This document shows positions 10,813 through 19,994 of a stretch of DNA of 64,000 bases, piece by piece. The first letter of the stretch is position 1. Each line of letters opens with the position of its first letter. The stretch covers positions 62,001 through 126,000 of the forward strand of contig BCIG01000026.1 of assembly GCA_001599915.1 (NCBI GenBank). The letters run 5' to 3'. The notes below the pieces were generated by a model that was not told the origin of the DNA, did no database searches, and saw nothing but the letters and a program-made list of their open reading frames with translations. This DNA is from Symbiotaphrina buchneri. Lineage: Eukaryota > Ascomycota > Symbiotaphrinales > Symbiotaphrinaceae. The position numbers were made by a program, and so were the translations under genes.

Positions 10813-11768
10813 TCACCACTCTCCGGTCCGCATAAGCGCCCTTCGCTCCAAGGTCGCCTGCACCCCATCTTGGAATGCATGGCCAAGGGCATTCCGCCGT
10901 CCGGCGTTCTGCGGGTTCCTCGGCAGAATCACCAGCTCCCTCAACGTCGGCAGCTCCTCCTCGATCACCCTCAGGATCGCAACCCTCGTGCCCCGCGTCA
11001 CGGGCCCACGGCAATAGAGCAAATCGGCCTCATCGCCCAAGGTGATCTTGCGGACCCCCGTGAGCAAGCCGTGGCTCCCGCGGCCGAGCAGGCGCAGATC
11101 CGCGAGGATGTTGCATCCTGTACCGCGGAATGCCCGAAGAGTGTTCAGGCGGTAGGAAAGCTTGACTTCCCGGATAAGAGCCCGGTTGGCCGGACCGATC
11201 GCTTGTAAGAAACGCGCCCAGCCGCCGTTTGGGTGCGCACCGAAGTTGGGGGCGTGCTGGCAACGATCACGCGTGAGCCAGCAATGCTGCTCATGAGGGA
11301 TCGTTGGCCATGATTCCCCGGGTTGGCTCCGGTGGCTGACGGCGAAGGCGTTCCTGGTGTACAGAACGTAGGCTCCAATGGCGTTAAAACGCCTCGAAAG
11401 CCGGAGAAGCTGGCCATTCTGTACCGTGGTCTGCACGTTCCTCGGATACCTGTGTTGAGAATCGGAAGAAACGTGCACGGAGCCCTGAGGACCTCTATCG
11501 GTGAGCACCAAGGGTCGATGATCTCCGTAGGAAGGTCATCGAATCCAGCATTCTTCTCCGGCTTTACTCGAGAGCCCAGGGTGACCCTGACCCAGGCCTT
11601 GGCTGTTCGAGCAAGGTTTTGGAGGCGTCGGGAAAGCCAGCTGACTGTGCTGTGCGCACCTTGAGAGATGTTAGTAGCAGCTAGAGATATGGCTGCAAGG
11701 GAGGCTCTTACCTGGACACCCACCAGCGCCCCAAGAATGAAGCAGAATAGCATCCACATCATGGCCAA
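10813..11768 (-). pseudogene. F-box-like protein with one frame break (paralogue of 16205-16897)
   Basis: The N-terminal frame begins MAMMWMLFCFILGALVGVQ, a membrane anchor or signal, and runs to an F-box-like motif, FDDLPTEII. From about 11520 the homologous reading continues in another frame (LVLTDRGPQG...), as judged against the intact paralogue: LLRLSRRFNAIGAYVLYTR, RFLQAIGPANRALIREVKL and LADLRLLGR all match it. A single missing base near 11510-11525 would explain this. A possible 52-nt intron (GTAAGA donor at about 11712, CTACTAAC branch site, AG near 11661) sits after the anchor, but removing it breaks the frame; reading straight through, or a 60-nt version with a weak donor, keeps it. 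LP-x-E-I-L-type motifs recruit SCF ubiquitin ligases, but the rest of the fold is not one I know. Either a decaying gene or a base error. Confidence 0.5.
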
Positions 11769-12150
11769 TTCGAGATAGAGCAGCTATCTCCAAATGACTT
11801 TCGATTGGATTATTGATGAAAAGTCGAATCTCTGTGATCGTCAGGAAGAAAAATTGACTGCTAGAAACACGAAATCAGCCTTTTCGATACGATCAGGATG
11901 ATTATTGAAACGAAATGAGCGTGCTCCTCAGGTGCTATATAAATGCCACGGAACATCACGTGGACAGCACTTGGACACTGCGGACATCAGATCTAAGCCG
12001 TCATGCACGATCCACGCAGCGGAAGTGTGGACAACGTCTGGACAAGAATGAATGGATGACATGTTCTGGACAACATTGGCACAGTCGAGGCGGATGCCCA
12101 GAATCCCTGACAGTCCAGTCCGGGGATTTTGAAGGAGACAGTTGACTTAC

Positions 12151-12664
12151 CATCAGCGAGGAGAATAGAACGCCCATCCAGCCGCACTGGTCCGTTGAGT
12201 ACACTGGTCCTGTGCAGCTGGATCGACAAGACTCCTCAGGAATGACGCCAGTGGTGGCGGCAAGGTCATCCAATGAAGCTTGGAACGTGTACGTTCTGCG
12301 TTGCTCTTCGATTTCCAAGGATCCCACCAAGTCCTCCATATCAGCTAGCTCCTGAACGGCCCTAACATATTCTCTAACCAACTGCATGCCCGCCAATCCC
12401 TCCTCTGCCCCTCCAGCTCAGCAACACTCTCTGGTGCGCCGGCCACCTGCACTCCTGACATACTTTAAAAGGCGCTGTCACAACGGCCGGATCCTGCTCT
12501 TCGCGAGCGGCCGTCAGGATCTCCTGCATTGAGGCCGCGGCAGCGCGGTTGCGCTGGATGGCGCGGAGGAGGCGCGTGATGTCCTGCGCGAACGAGGCGA
12601 GGTCATCCTGACCCCAATATATATACCCTACCAACAGCGCAGTTGATTCTCGCTTCCATCCCAT
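12151..12664 (-). pseudogene. Broken coding remnant with coiled-coil segment
   Basis: Two stretches read as genuine protein but lie in different frames. The first, from the ATG at 12664, includes DDLASFAQDITRLLRAIQRN and MQEILTAAREEQDPAVV. The second includes QLVREYVRAVQELADMEDLV and a Glu/Arg-rich helix, ending in GVLFSSLM just before a perfect GTAAGT donor at 12145-12150. Between them a third frame (MSGVQVAGAPESVAELEGQR) also looks coding and could be a later start, with a TATATATA stretch near 12615 as its promoter. At least one base shift is needed near 12400. Helical, charged, partly coiled-coil; no family recognised. It may once have joined the Cys-rich gene just upstream. Confidence 0.35.
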
Positions 12665-12720
12665 TCTATATACTGAGGATCGATGCCGCGAGTATAGAGT
12701 CATAGAGTTCGAATGTACAA

Positions 12721-13389
12721 TTAAGAGCCTCCGAGTCGATGGGCTCTGTTGTGACCAACAGCTGTGGTGGGAACAGAGGTTGCGTGGCAGCAGTAATGTC
12801 CTCGTCTTCGACTGGGCTTGGGTGCCACTCGCTTTGGCATGAGGCATGGGCTGAAAGTGAGGGCGCGTGAGCTCCTCGTCACGCCTGGTATCGATTGAAG
12901 TGGAGCTAAATGATGGCCGCGAGGTCCCGTACAGCGAGGCCCACAGACTAATATGGTGACCATACATACCTTGCAGGGATCATTGTCATCACAGATCCGG
13001 TTTTGCTGTATGCAATGATGACACTTGTCCGAATCTGGCTGCTTCGGTTTCGGTGGTTTCTTGACATTGTTTGGCTTAATGTCTGGCAAGTCATAACTGC
13101 AGGTCTGCTGATATTTTTCACACTTTGAACAAGAACTCCCTCTGTCACAGACATATCCAGTGCGTGCACAGTGCCTGCACTTTTCTCCGAGTGTCAGCAG
13201 TCCAGGATAGGTTGATAGGGACAGACACAGGGCTGGGCTCTTCATGGAAGATCGCCAGCATGGTGCGCATGTCGAGTCATGATGCCTAGCAGTAAGGAAG
13301 GCAGGGTCTTCAGCCATTCGGCCTGTTGAGGTCTTCTTTGCATGCTTGTATTCTTCGCACAGTTGAGCCTTCATCATCAATGCTGCCAA
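12721..13389 (-). CDS. Cysteine-rich protein with two zinc-cluster-like repeats
   Basis: The frame carries two modules with the exact Zn(II)2Cys6 spacing C-x2-C-x6-C-x5-C-x2-C-x6-C: the first starts CRHCARTGYVC (about 13110-13190), the second CHHCIQQNRIC (about 12935-13020). They are linked by a Lys/Pro-rich spacer. Unlike classical fungal transcription factors, they lack the basic residues after the second cysteine, so zinc binding is likely but DNA binding is doubtful. A GTATGT donor at 12963-12968 lies inside the second module, so an intron may remove its last Cys-x2-Cys pair or replace it. The 5' end is unclear: a different frame from 13396 starts MDELGSIDDEGSTVRR, also natural-looking. 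Start and 3' exons are therefore unresolved. Confidence 0.4.
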   Translation of the reverse strand: MAALMMKAQLCEEYKHAKKTSTGRMAEDPAFLTARHHDSTCAPCWRSSMKSPALCLSLSTYPGLLTLGEKCRHCARTGYVCDRGSSCSKCEKYQQTCSYDLPDIKPNNVKKPPKPKQPDSDKCHHCIQQNRICDDNDPCKVCMVTILVCGPRCTGPRGHHLAPLQSIPGVTRSSRALTFSPCLMPKRVAPKPSRRRGHYCCHATSVPTTAVGHNRAHRLGGS

Positions 13390-13403
13390 GTTCGTCCATG
13401 CAT

Positions 13404-13940
13404 CTAATGTTCCCAGGCCGAGGGCTCATATCCCTCAAAGGAATTCCACAACTCATCATAGCCCCACACTATCTCATCTTCAGGGTCGTCCCTATCGTAC
13501 GTAGGCTTCGTCAAACACGCGGACGACCACCATGCCGAAGCCCAGGTCAGCCTCCTTGACCATTATTCCAACACAGTAGTGTCGGCGTCCGTCGTTCAAC
13601 AAGGCGATGAACCTCCAATAGACAACATCCCCGTTCCCGCCTTGAGCGGGCTACGCGCTCGAGGCCGGGGAACAACTCAATTCCGCATGCGGTTTCATTC
13701 TTTCCGGCCCAGCACACAAATGCCAACGGGCTTCTTGATACTCATTGACGTATCGACGGCATATGTTGATTATACCATCGATCACTCTTGACCTAGCGCC
13801 CGTCAGGCAATCTGCAACACCAATTAACGTCCGCGCACCACGCAATGTAAACTGGCAGACATACCGAGTACTCCGGCCGGAAGGTGGTTGTGTACACCTA
13901 GACATACCCGCACCCAATTGATGATCCTCACCGGGTCCAT
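13404..13940 (-). pseudogene. Small lineage-specific gene, apparently broken
   Basis: Exon 13865-13940 (MDPVRIINWVRVCLGVHNHL...) joins across a clean 53-nt intron (GTATGT donor, TTGCAG acceptor, 13812-13864) to a frame containing SRVIDGIINICRRYVNEYQE. That frame meets an amber stop near 13650, yet the same frame then continues as convincing protein (GDVVYWRFIALLNDGRRHYC, then VKEADLGFGMVVVRVFDEAY). After one further base shift near 13497 it ends in DDPEDEIVWGYDELWNSFEG and a stop at 13404. A 36-nt intron could remove the amber codon but would be unusually short. About 175 residues in all; no family recognised. The acidic, aromatic-rich tail is reminiscent of small fungal orphans. It lies 15 bp upstream of the Cys-rich gene on the same strand. 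Confidence 0.4.
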
Positions 13941-13976
13941 GGTCCCTTCATGTTGTATGCAGTATTCTCTACCTCG

Positions 13977-14384
13977 TCATGCTGGCGCAGGGGTGGGTAT
14001 TTCCGGGACAAAAGGCTCTTCAGAAAGAGTCTCGATGACGACGAAGTCGTCCTCGGTTTGGATTATGTGTCCAGCCTCCACCTGAATCTGTCTGTCTCCC
14101 CTCAGGATGCGATGCACCCTGCGGCAGGGGTGTTCAGGATTGAAGAACGGACTTCCGTCAGACCGTACAGCTCCTCGCCTGTCTCCGGAACCAGACGGTT
14201 GCGGCCGATGAAGAGAACTGCTTTGAGGCATCGAAGCCAGCGCTTTGTGAGTCTTGCCATGCTGGCGGAGCTTGTGAGGACAGTTTCCAAGAAGATCAGG
14301 ATTGCAAAGAGACATTCCCCAGCCAAGCCGGTATATTTTGGGCAAAGTGATATGTATCCGCTGTCTGAAAGCTCGAACTAACAA
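13977..14384 (-). pseudogene. Small membrane-anchored orphan with a frame break
   Basis: From an ATG at 14326 the protein starts with a hydrophobic anchor (MAGECLFAILIFLETVL), then TKRWLRCLKAVLFIGRNRLV and PETGEELYG. Convincing protein then continues in the next frame: SDGSPFFNPEHPCRRVHRIL, followed by an acidic stretch with TEDDFVVIETLSEEPFVPE and a stop at 13977. One lost base near 14170 accounts for the switch. The layout (N-terminal anchor, short basic linker, acidic tail) recalls the anchored start of the gene at 11768, but the sequences do not align clearly. No family recognised. Confidence 0.35.
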
Positions 14385-16204
14385 AAAAAAAGGCCATTCT
14401 AGTATATATAAATCCCAAGAAATGAGGCTGTGGAGTAGGAGAAGCGGGGACCTCTCTCGGCGATGAATCTTCGAAAGATATCATTTTGTGCGGCAGTCCA
14501 CCTGAAGGCGTGGGGTCAACATCTTGAAATAGGTTTTGTCCAGCGGACGACTCAGCGAAACCAACTCGGCGAATGACAATTGAGAAGAACGATTAAGATT
14601 GATGAGAGGTCGGGCGATGGTGCGCGCAGACGAAATCATATATACTGGCTATAACAAGGAAACTTAGGAGGGGAGCTCCCTTTATAACCCGACCCTCCGC
14701 TGCCTATTCCTGGCAGCGTCCATTCCGAAGGCGTTTTCATAAGGTTGCATACACTGTTTGGTTTCAGAATAGTCATGTCTTGGGCATGCGCGGCGTCATG
14801 CATGGATGTTTTGTTCCAATATGCGAGCTGGTTCACGATTTGATATTGCTGGACAGCCTATTGAGTATTCATCTGGCTCGTCCATTGTTTCACCGTGCGA
14901 AGTCCATCGGGTAGCTACTGCGTCTTTCTTCAGCTGTCCAACATTATTTCCCTTACGTATCCTGGAAATACAGGTCTCAAGTGTCGAGTATGTCGGATGC
15001 CGCTCACCCAAGTTTGTATGGCCGGCATCCTAACACTGTTTTGGAATAGGATGCCGCTCATAGAAACATTTGTATGGGCGGCAGATTTTGTATGGGCGGC
15101 ATCAATTTGTATGAGCGGCAGATTAGTCATCTGCCGCTCACCAAAATCGGATTTGTATGGGCGGCAGGAATTTGTATGGGCGGCAGATGAGTCAGCTGCC
15201 GCCCACCAAAAGCGGCTTTTGTATGGGCGGCAGCAAATTTGTATGGGCGGCAGCTGACTCATCCGCCGCCCACCAAAAATCGGTTTTTGTATGGGCGGCA
15301 TCCTAGCACCGTTTGGGATTAGAATGCCGCTCACCAAAGAAATTGTATGGGCGGCAGCTGACTAATCTGCCGCCCACCAAAATCCCACGAGCCCAGTTGT
15401 AGAGCTGCCGGTCACCGAGACAGTTTATATGATCGGCATCAACTTGATCTGCTGATAGCCATGATCTTCGAATAATTTGTCGTGCCCGTTTGCGTCTTGC
15501 AATCTTCAAAGTTTTCTGTTCCGTTTGTTCCGTCCAATTAGTCTTGCTCTTTGTCTTGATTCGCGAAGTCGTCCATGCGTTGTTCCTCATGCTTTTCCGC
15601 TCTCCGCAAAGGACGGCTGACAGCTGTCCAAGTATTGTCCTGACGGCATGCTGCAGCGCCCAGCACGATTTTTGCAGTTTCCAGCGTCATTGGAAAAGTT
15701 GATCAAGCTCATTGACCGCTAAGATTCAGCTTGCTTGTATTTGTTTGTTGCTTCCAAGCTCTTGCACTGTCTTCCTTTGTGGTCTACTCTTCAAGTACTT
15801 GCTTGTCAAGGATGCTGCAGTTTCAGTCCGTAAGCAATCCAGATTGACGAGCTCCATTTTCCATCCCATTCCTCTCGCACCTTTTCTCGTCCTGAGCTCT
15901 TCGCTCGATGATGGCGCCATTTGCGGATGACACTCCTATCGGAAGTCCCTCTAACGTCTCTCCATGAGGGAGCCGTAGCATGACAGGCTATGAGGCAGCG
16001 AAGATCCAGCTTCACATGCATTGGGGACATTGTATGGATCTTGCAGTGATGGAGGACGTGGTCTCTTCGCCCTCGGCTGCAATTGATTGCTGCCGAAGTC
16101 AATGTCAGCAGGGGAGCAAAAACGTTTGCGGGCGGGAGTCCTGATCCTTGTCATGATCCCAGCAAGCCCATCGGTCAACACCAATCTCCAGGGCCACTGC
16201 CTGG
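14385..16204. other. Gene-free stretch holding the hairpin repeat cluster
   Basis: Outside the repeat cluster (about 14996-15430) I see no gene. Frames that cross the cluster read HTN/RPYKS/LPPIQ-type repeats, which simply reflect the repeated DNA. Confidence 0.5.
14996..15430. repeat. Cluster of six imperfectly repeated long hairpins
   Basis: Successive units share the frame TTTGTATGGGCGGCA...TGCCGCCCACCAAAA and fold as hairpins: 15024-15055 (9-bp arms GGCATCCTA/TAGGATGCC), 15113-15139 (11-bp arms GAGCGGCAGAT/ATCTGCCGCTC, loop TAGTC), 15178-15204 (9-bp arms GGGCGGCAG/CTGCCGCCC), 15245-15271 (7-bp), 15295-15330 (7-bp) and 15349-15375 (9-bp). Extra half-arms sit at 14996, 15068, 15087 and 15153, and a worn copy follows to 15430. 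Spacing of the middle units is about 66 bp. Loops of three units carry TGAGTCA, TGACTCA and TGACTAA, which are bZIP-type sites. There is no spacer/repeat logic of CRISPR and no coding capacity. The nature is unknown; see findings. Confidence 0.85.
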
Positions 16205-16897
16205 CTATACCCAAATGATCCGCCCAGCACAGGCCGGTCCTTCCGCGCTCGCCGCAAGAACAAGGATAGCCAACTCAATCAAAGTCGGAAGTTCCTCCGC
16301 GATCAACGTGCTCACAAGCTCCCTCTTCTCCCTCACCTGTCTATTTAGGCTCCAGCGATTAATCAGACACGCCGAGTCCGCCACCTCCAAGCACACCACG
16401 CCAGTACACATCCCCTTGGTTCCCAGCAGGCGCAGATCCCAGATGAGGTAGCCCAGGGGGCTGACGAACAGGCGTTGGAAATCCCGATACGACAGGCGGA
16501 TATAGCGGATATAGCTGCGGTTGCGCGGGCCGATGCAGCGCAGGAACTTGTCCCAGGCACGATTGTGATGCGGTTTGTGCACCGGATCGTGAGGGCATAT
16601 AGTGTGGTAGAGGTGGCAGTATTCGGACTCCGTCCGGTGCGGTGATAACGTCCTCTTCGCCCGGTAGGTGACGATGAATTTGTGCCGCGAGTAGAGAATG
16701 TATGTGGCGATACCGGAGAATCTTCTGCTCACGTATAGGAGTTGCGTGTTGTAGACGTCGGCGACGACGTTTCGAGGATAGGGCCCGTACTCGGATCCTT
16801 GTATGAGGACGACGTTGAAAGGTGGCTTTTTGGGCGCCATTAACGGTAGCAGGATGATCTCCAAGATTTCCGTAGGCAGGTCCATCAGGCGGACCAT
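16205..16897 (-). CDS. F-box-like protein (intact paralogue)
   Basis: Single-exon protein of 230 residues from the ATG at 16897 (MVRLMDLPTEILEIILLPLM); the frame is open up to an ATG at 16969, giving 254 residues, but the stretch between contains a TATA-like AATATATA on the plus strand (16939-16946), so the shorter start is preferred. The opening LPTEIL is the F-box core that binds Skp1 in SCF ubiquitin ligases. Later blocks shared with the paralogue at 10813-11768 are LLYVSRRFSGIATYILYSR, FLRCIGPRNRSYIRYIRLSY and WDLRLLGTK. No WD40, LRR or Kelch repeat follows; the C-terminal part is the conserved body of an uncharacterised fungal family. The substrate, if it is an SCF adaptor, is unknown. 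Confidence 0.7.
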   Translation of the reverse strand: MVRLMDLPTEILEIILLPLMAPKKPPFNVVLIQGSEYGPYPRNVVADVYNTQLLYVSRRFSGIATYILYSRHKFIVTYRAKRTLSPHRTESEYCHLYHTICPHDPVHKPHHNRAWDKFLRCIGPRNRSYIRYIRLSYRDFQRLFVSPLGYLIWDLRLLGTKGMCTGVVCLEVADSACLINRWSLNRQVREKRELVSTLIAEELPTLIELAILVLAASAEGPACAGRIIWV

Positions 16898-16969
16898 TAT
16901 TCGTTGGATTAAATGAACAAGAATGTGATGCCATAAAATATATAGTTGTCGACGAGTGTATATATGCAT

Positions 16970-18116
16970 ATGATGATTATTAGAAAGTGCAGCCTGTGGA
17001 AGGCGCGGTGACGAAGAGCAAGAAGGGAAAAGAAAAAGTGAAATCTCGACGATTTATAGACTCAAAGAGCCAGAAAGTCACTCATCTGAAAATGTCGAAA
17101 CTAAGTTGCTAGACCTGTCCGGTTTGCAGTTGTGGTGGTGATACCTCCGTACTTCAACCTTGGTGGTTGGGCACGGTCGAACCCACATCCACATCAGGAT
17201 ATAAAAAGGCCAACCAGGTACGTTCATACCATCTAAACTTGATCTGTATACAATGAACGTGGCCTTTCATATTACCATATAGAGCCCTTAAGTGGAAAGT
17301 TTGTTTACATTCAGGGGCACCTCAGGGGTACCTCAGGGGTATGGCAGCAGGCCCGCTCGGACGCATCACTTGGGCCCGCCTCATTCGAACGTACGCATAT
17401 ATATACATACACACATACATAAGGTAGCTAGCTCAATACTGCAAAAGAGATGACCATCCCACACACAGGCACACACACGTACCATTGCTTTTCCTTTCCC
17501 GCTTCCCATTTTTCCTGTCCTGAACCATGCCACGTTCCAGACAGAGAGAGACAGATGGATAGAGATAGACAGAGACGGAACGACACGCCCGCTTCTCCGT
17601 TATCCCCTCTAACAGCGACGCTCCATGCATCACCACCTAAGCATAGGACCGCACGGATAGATGAAAATGGACAAAGAAAAGATACAAAAGAGGGATGGAA
17701 TGCTTGAGATGGTGATACTATCGATATGGTAATGATGACGACGACCATGATGTCGTTTCGACAAGCCAGCTAGTCCTCTATAACAAAGACAGAGGTGTCG
17801 CTGAAGGCGAGGCCGCGAGGCCAGGATATCTTGAATCCAACAAGACAAGACAGAGCGACATAAAAGGACGCTGAAGCGCACGATTAGAGGGAGCCGCGAG
17901 GTTGCGCGAGCGCTACATCCCCCTTTGGAAAAACAGAACGCCAGAGAGAAACGCCAGCATCACGCCGCAAGGCCCGAAGAGGATTACCCAGCACGGGCCA
18001 GAAGGGATATCAACAAGAAAAGGAAAAAGAAAAAGGTGCAAAGCAAGCCTCCCGCGACCATGTCATCCTTTCAGCGCCATCCAAATACAGAAAACACAAG
18101 CTACCATCCCGCTTTT
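16970..18116. other. Intergenic, low-complexity
   Basis: 3' side of the receptor gene and upstream of the F-box-like gene. It contains a triple CTCAGGGGT(A) repeat (17311-17340), a TA/CA-rich run near 17395-17425 and a purine-rich AGAGA/GATAGA tract near 17540-17580. No gene seen. Confidence 0.5.
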
Positions 18117-19994
18117 TCATATCCGGTTCTCCGGGCTGCCTTCGAACCGGACCTGGCTCGGCGCGCGTGGCCCGGAGAAGCTGGCTGCCGGCGACCGGTA
18201 CTGCGCTGAGCGGTCGTAGTAGTCTGCACGCTCGCCGGCGCGGGAGCCTGGGCCGCGGGCTGGTGGTGGAGAGGCCATGCGCCCCATGCCGTGTGTTGGC
18301 GGTGGAGAGGCCATGCGCCCCATGCCATGTGATGGTGGTGGAGAGGCCATGCGGCCTACACCATGTGCTGGAGGCGGGGAAGCCATGCGGGCCATCCCGT
18401 GAGCTGGCGCAGGAGACGCCATGCGGGCCATGCCCTGGCGTGAAGGGGACAGGCGGGCCTCGGGCGGCGAGGCCGGAGTAGGAAGAACGTCGTCAGGGGT
18501 GCGCATGGCGGAGACGCTGAAGGCAACGGGGGACTTTGCGCCGCTGGCGGAGCGGTCGCGGGGCCTGTTCTGGCCCGGTTCTGGAGACCAGGTGTCGCGG
18601 GCTTGAGACTCAGGCGACGTTAGCATCTCGTAACTGCGCTCCTTGTTGAAGCCGAACGGACCAATGGAGCCTGGGCCCGGCGTGCCGGCCGATACGCGGC
18701 GGGCGTCGACCGAGACGAACTCGAACTCCGGATGCCGGCTACGGCGCATGAGCAGGTGGATCCAGCCGGTGAAGACGGACAGGCGGCCCAGCAGCAGGGA
18801 GACCCAGATGCCGTTGAAGGAGATGAGGACCAAGACGGCGATGATGGTGCCCATGTTGACGGGAACCAGCGCGCTGACGTACGGCATGCATTGGTCCTTG
18901 TCGCCGGATGTGAGGACCAGGCATTCGAGCCACTTCTCGGCCTTGGCCAAGTTGGTCGCGTTCACTTGCGTCGCTTTGTCCATGAAGACGAAGATGATAC
19001 TGAAGATGACGTCGATGACGATGATGGTTGCGATTGCAATCCCGCGCCACTGCAGGGAGAGGACGTGCAAAACGCGCTTGTACCGTTGCCGCGCGGTCGC
19101 GCTGCGCAGGCTGTTGTTGTAGGAGGGGAGCCCGGAGGTAGCGGTCGAGGCTTGAGGAGAGGTTTCCCCAAGAGCCTTCAGATAGACTTTGAGGCAGTAA
19201 CCAAAGCTATTTAACCGTTAACACTAATTTAGGTAGGGACATGAAAGGAAACATACGTTGCGAGCTGGATAATGAGTGTAGCGCCAGAAAAGGCAAGGAG
19301 AGGACCCCAAAAATCTCCCATGGAGTCTTTGTGGTTGATATGGCAGGTATCGCCAAAGCGGAACGAGACGCCCGTAACGGACAGACTGACAGCTAAGAAG
19401 ACGGCTGGAACTGCCCATCCAACGACTTGAGCGCCGTAGAAGAATTTCTGACCGGGACTGAATTGCCAGCAGATTTGAAGGTGGAGGGAAAGGGTTCGAA
19501 TGAAAGCTAGAACACGTTTGTCAGAACGTCTTAACATCCACAGAATCCCAGCGACACTCACTCCAGACGATCGCCGCCATACCGCCAGCAAGTAGGAAAG
19601 CCCCTGAAAGAGCGCAGGACACGCTGCTGTACATGTCATTTGGAGTGATATCGTTATAACATTGATTTGGTTTTGCGCCCAAAGGAATGATGAAGCCGAG
19701 CTATACTCTGGTCAGCAGCCGTCATACAGAAGCGGAATATCTATGCCGGCATACCTCCATAAAGACCACGGCTATCAATAAGCTTACGCTTAAGTAGTGT
19801 CGATGTGTATATTCGGTAGGCAGGACTACCATAGAAAGGAGGAGAAGGACGACGAGGGATATGGCAACGACAGTAACCCAATTGGCTATCCGTGTCAATG
19901 AGAAGAAGTCTGTTGCATCCGTCAGTATATGCTCCAACAAGGCAATACGGAGTGAAGCTCACTATCAGGATATACCCAATTCGTTAGAGGACAT
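18117..19994 (-). CDS. Fungal seven-transmembrane receptor with repeat-bearing tail
   Basis: Putative G-protein-coupled receptor of 550 residues. Exons 19976-19994 (19 nt), 19755-19909, 19562-19700, 19257-19506 and 18117-19206 join through four GT-AG introns of 50-66 nt and the frame closes exactly. Seven hydrophobic spans are clear, starting IANWVTVVAISLVVLLLLSM and ending TIIAVLVLISFNGIWVSLL; an extracellular Cys pair (NQCYND and GDTCHINH) could form the usual disulfide. The family with SFRFGDTCHINH between helices 4 and 5 is a conserved fungal receptor group, similar to family 2 (secretin-like) receptors; it may be the class called GprM-like, but I am not certain. The cytosolic tail of about 260 residues carries five 12-residue repeats of the type RMASPPPxHGMG (DNA about 18250-18440) and many Ser-Pro sites. 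Ligand unknown. Confidence 0.9.
18250..18440 (-). repeat. 36-bp coding minisatellite in receptor tail
   Basis: Five in-frame units encode RMASPxPxHGxx; the units differ mainly at third positions and at two residues, so they are fairly old but still in frame. Repeat number may vary between strains. Confidence 0.8.

Noticed and set aside
14996-15430. Looks at first like a CRISPR array
   Set aside because: The repeats are imperfect, palindromic across their whole length, lack unique spacers of constant size, and the genome is eukaryotic.
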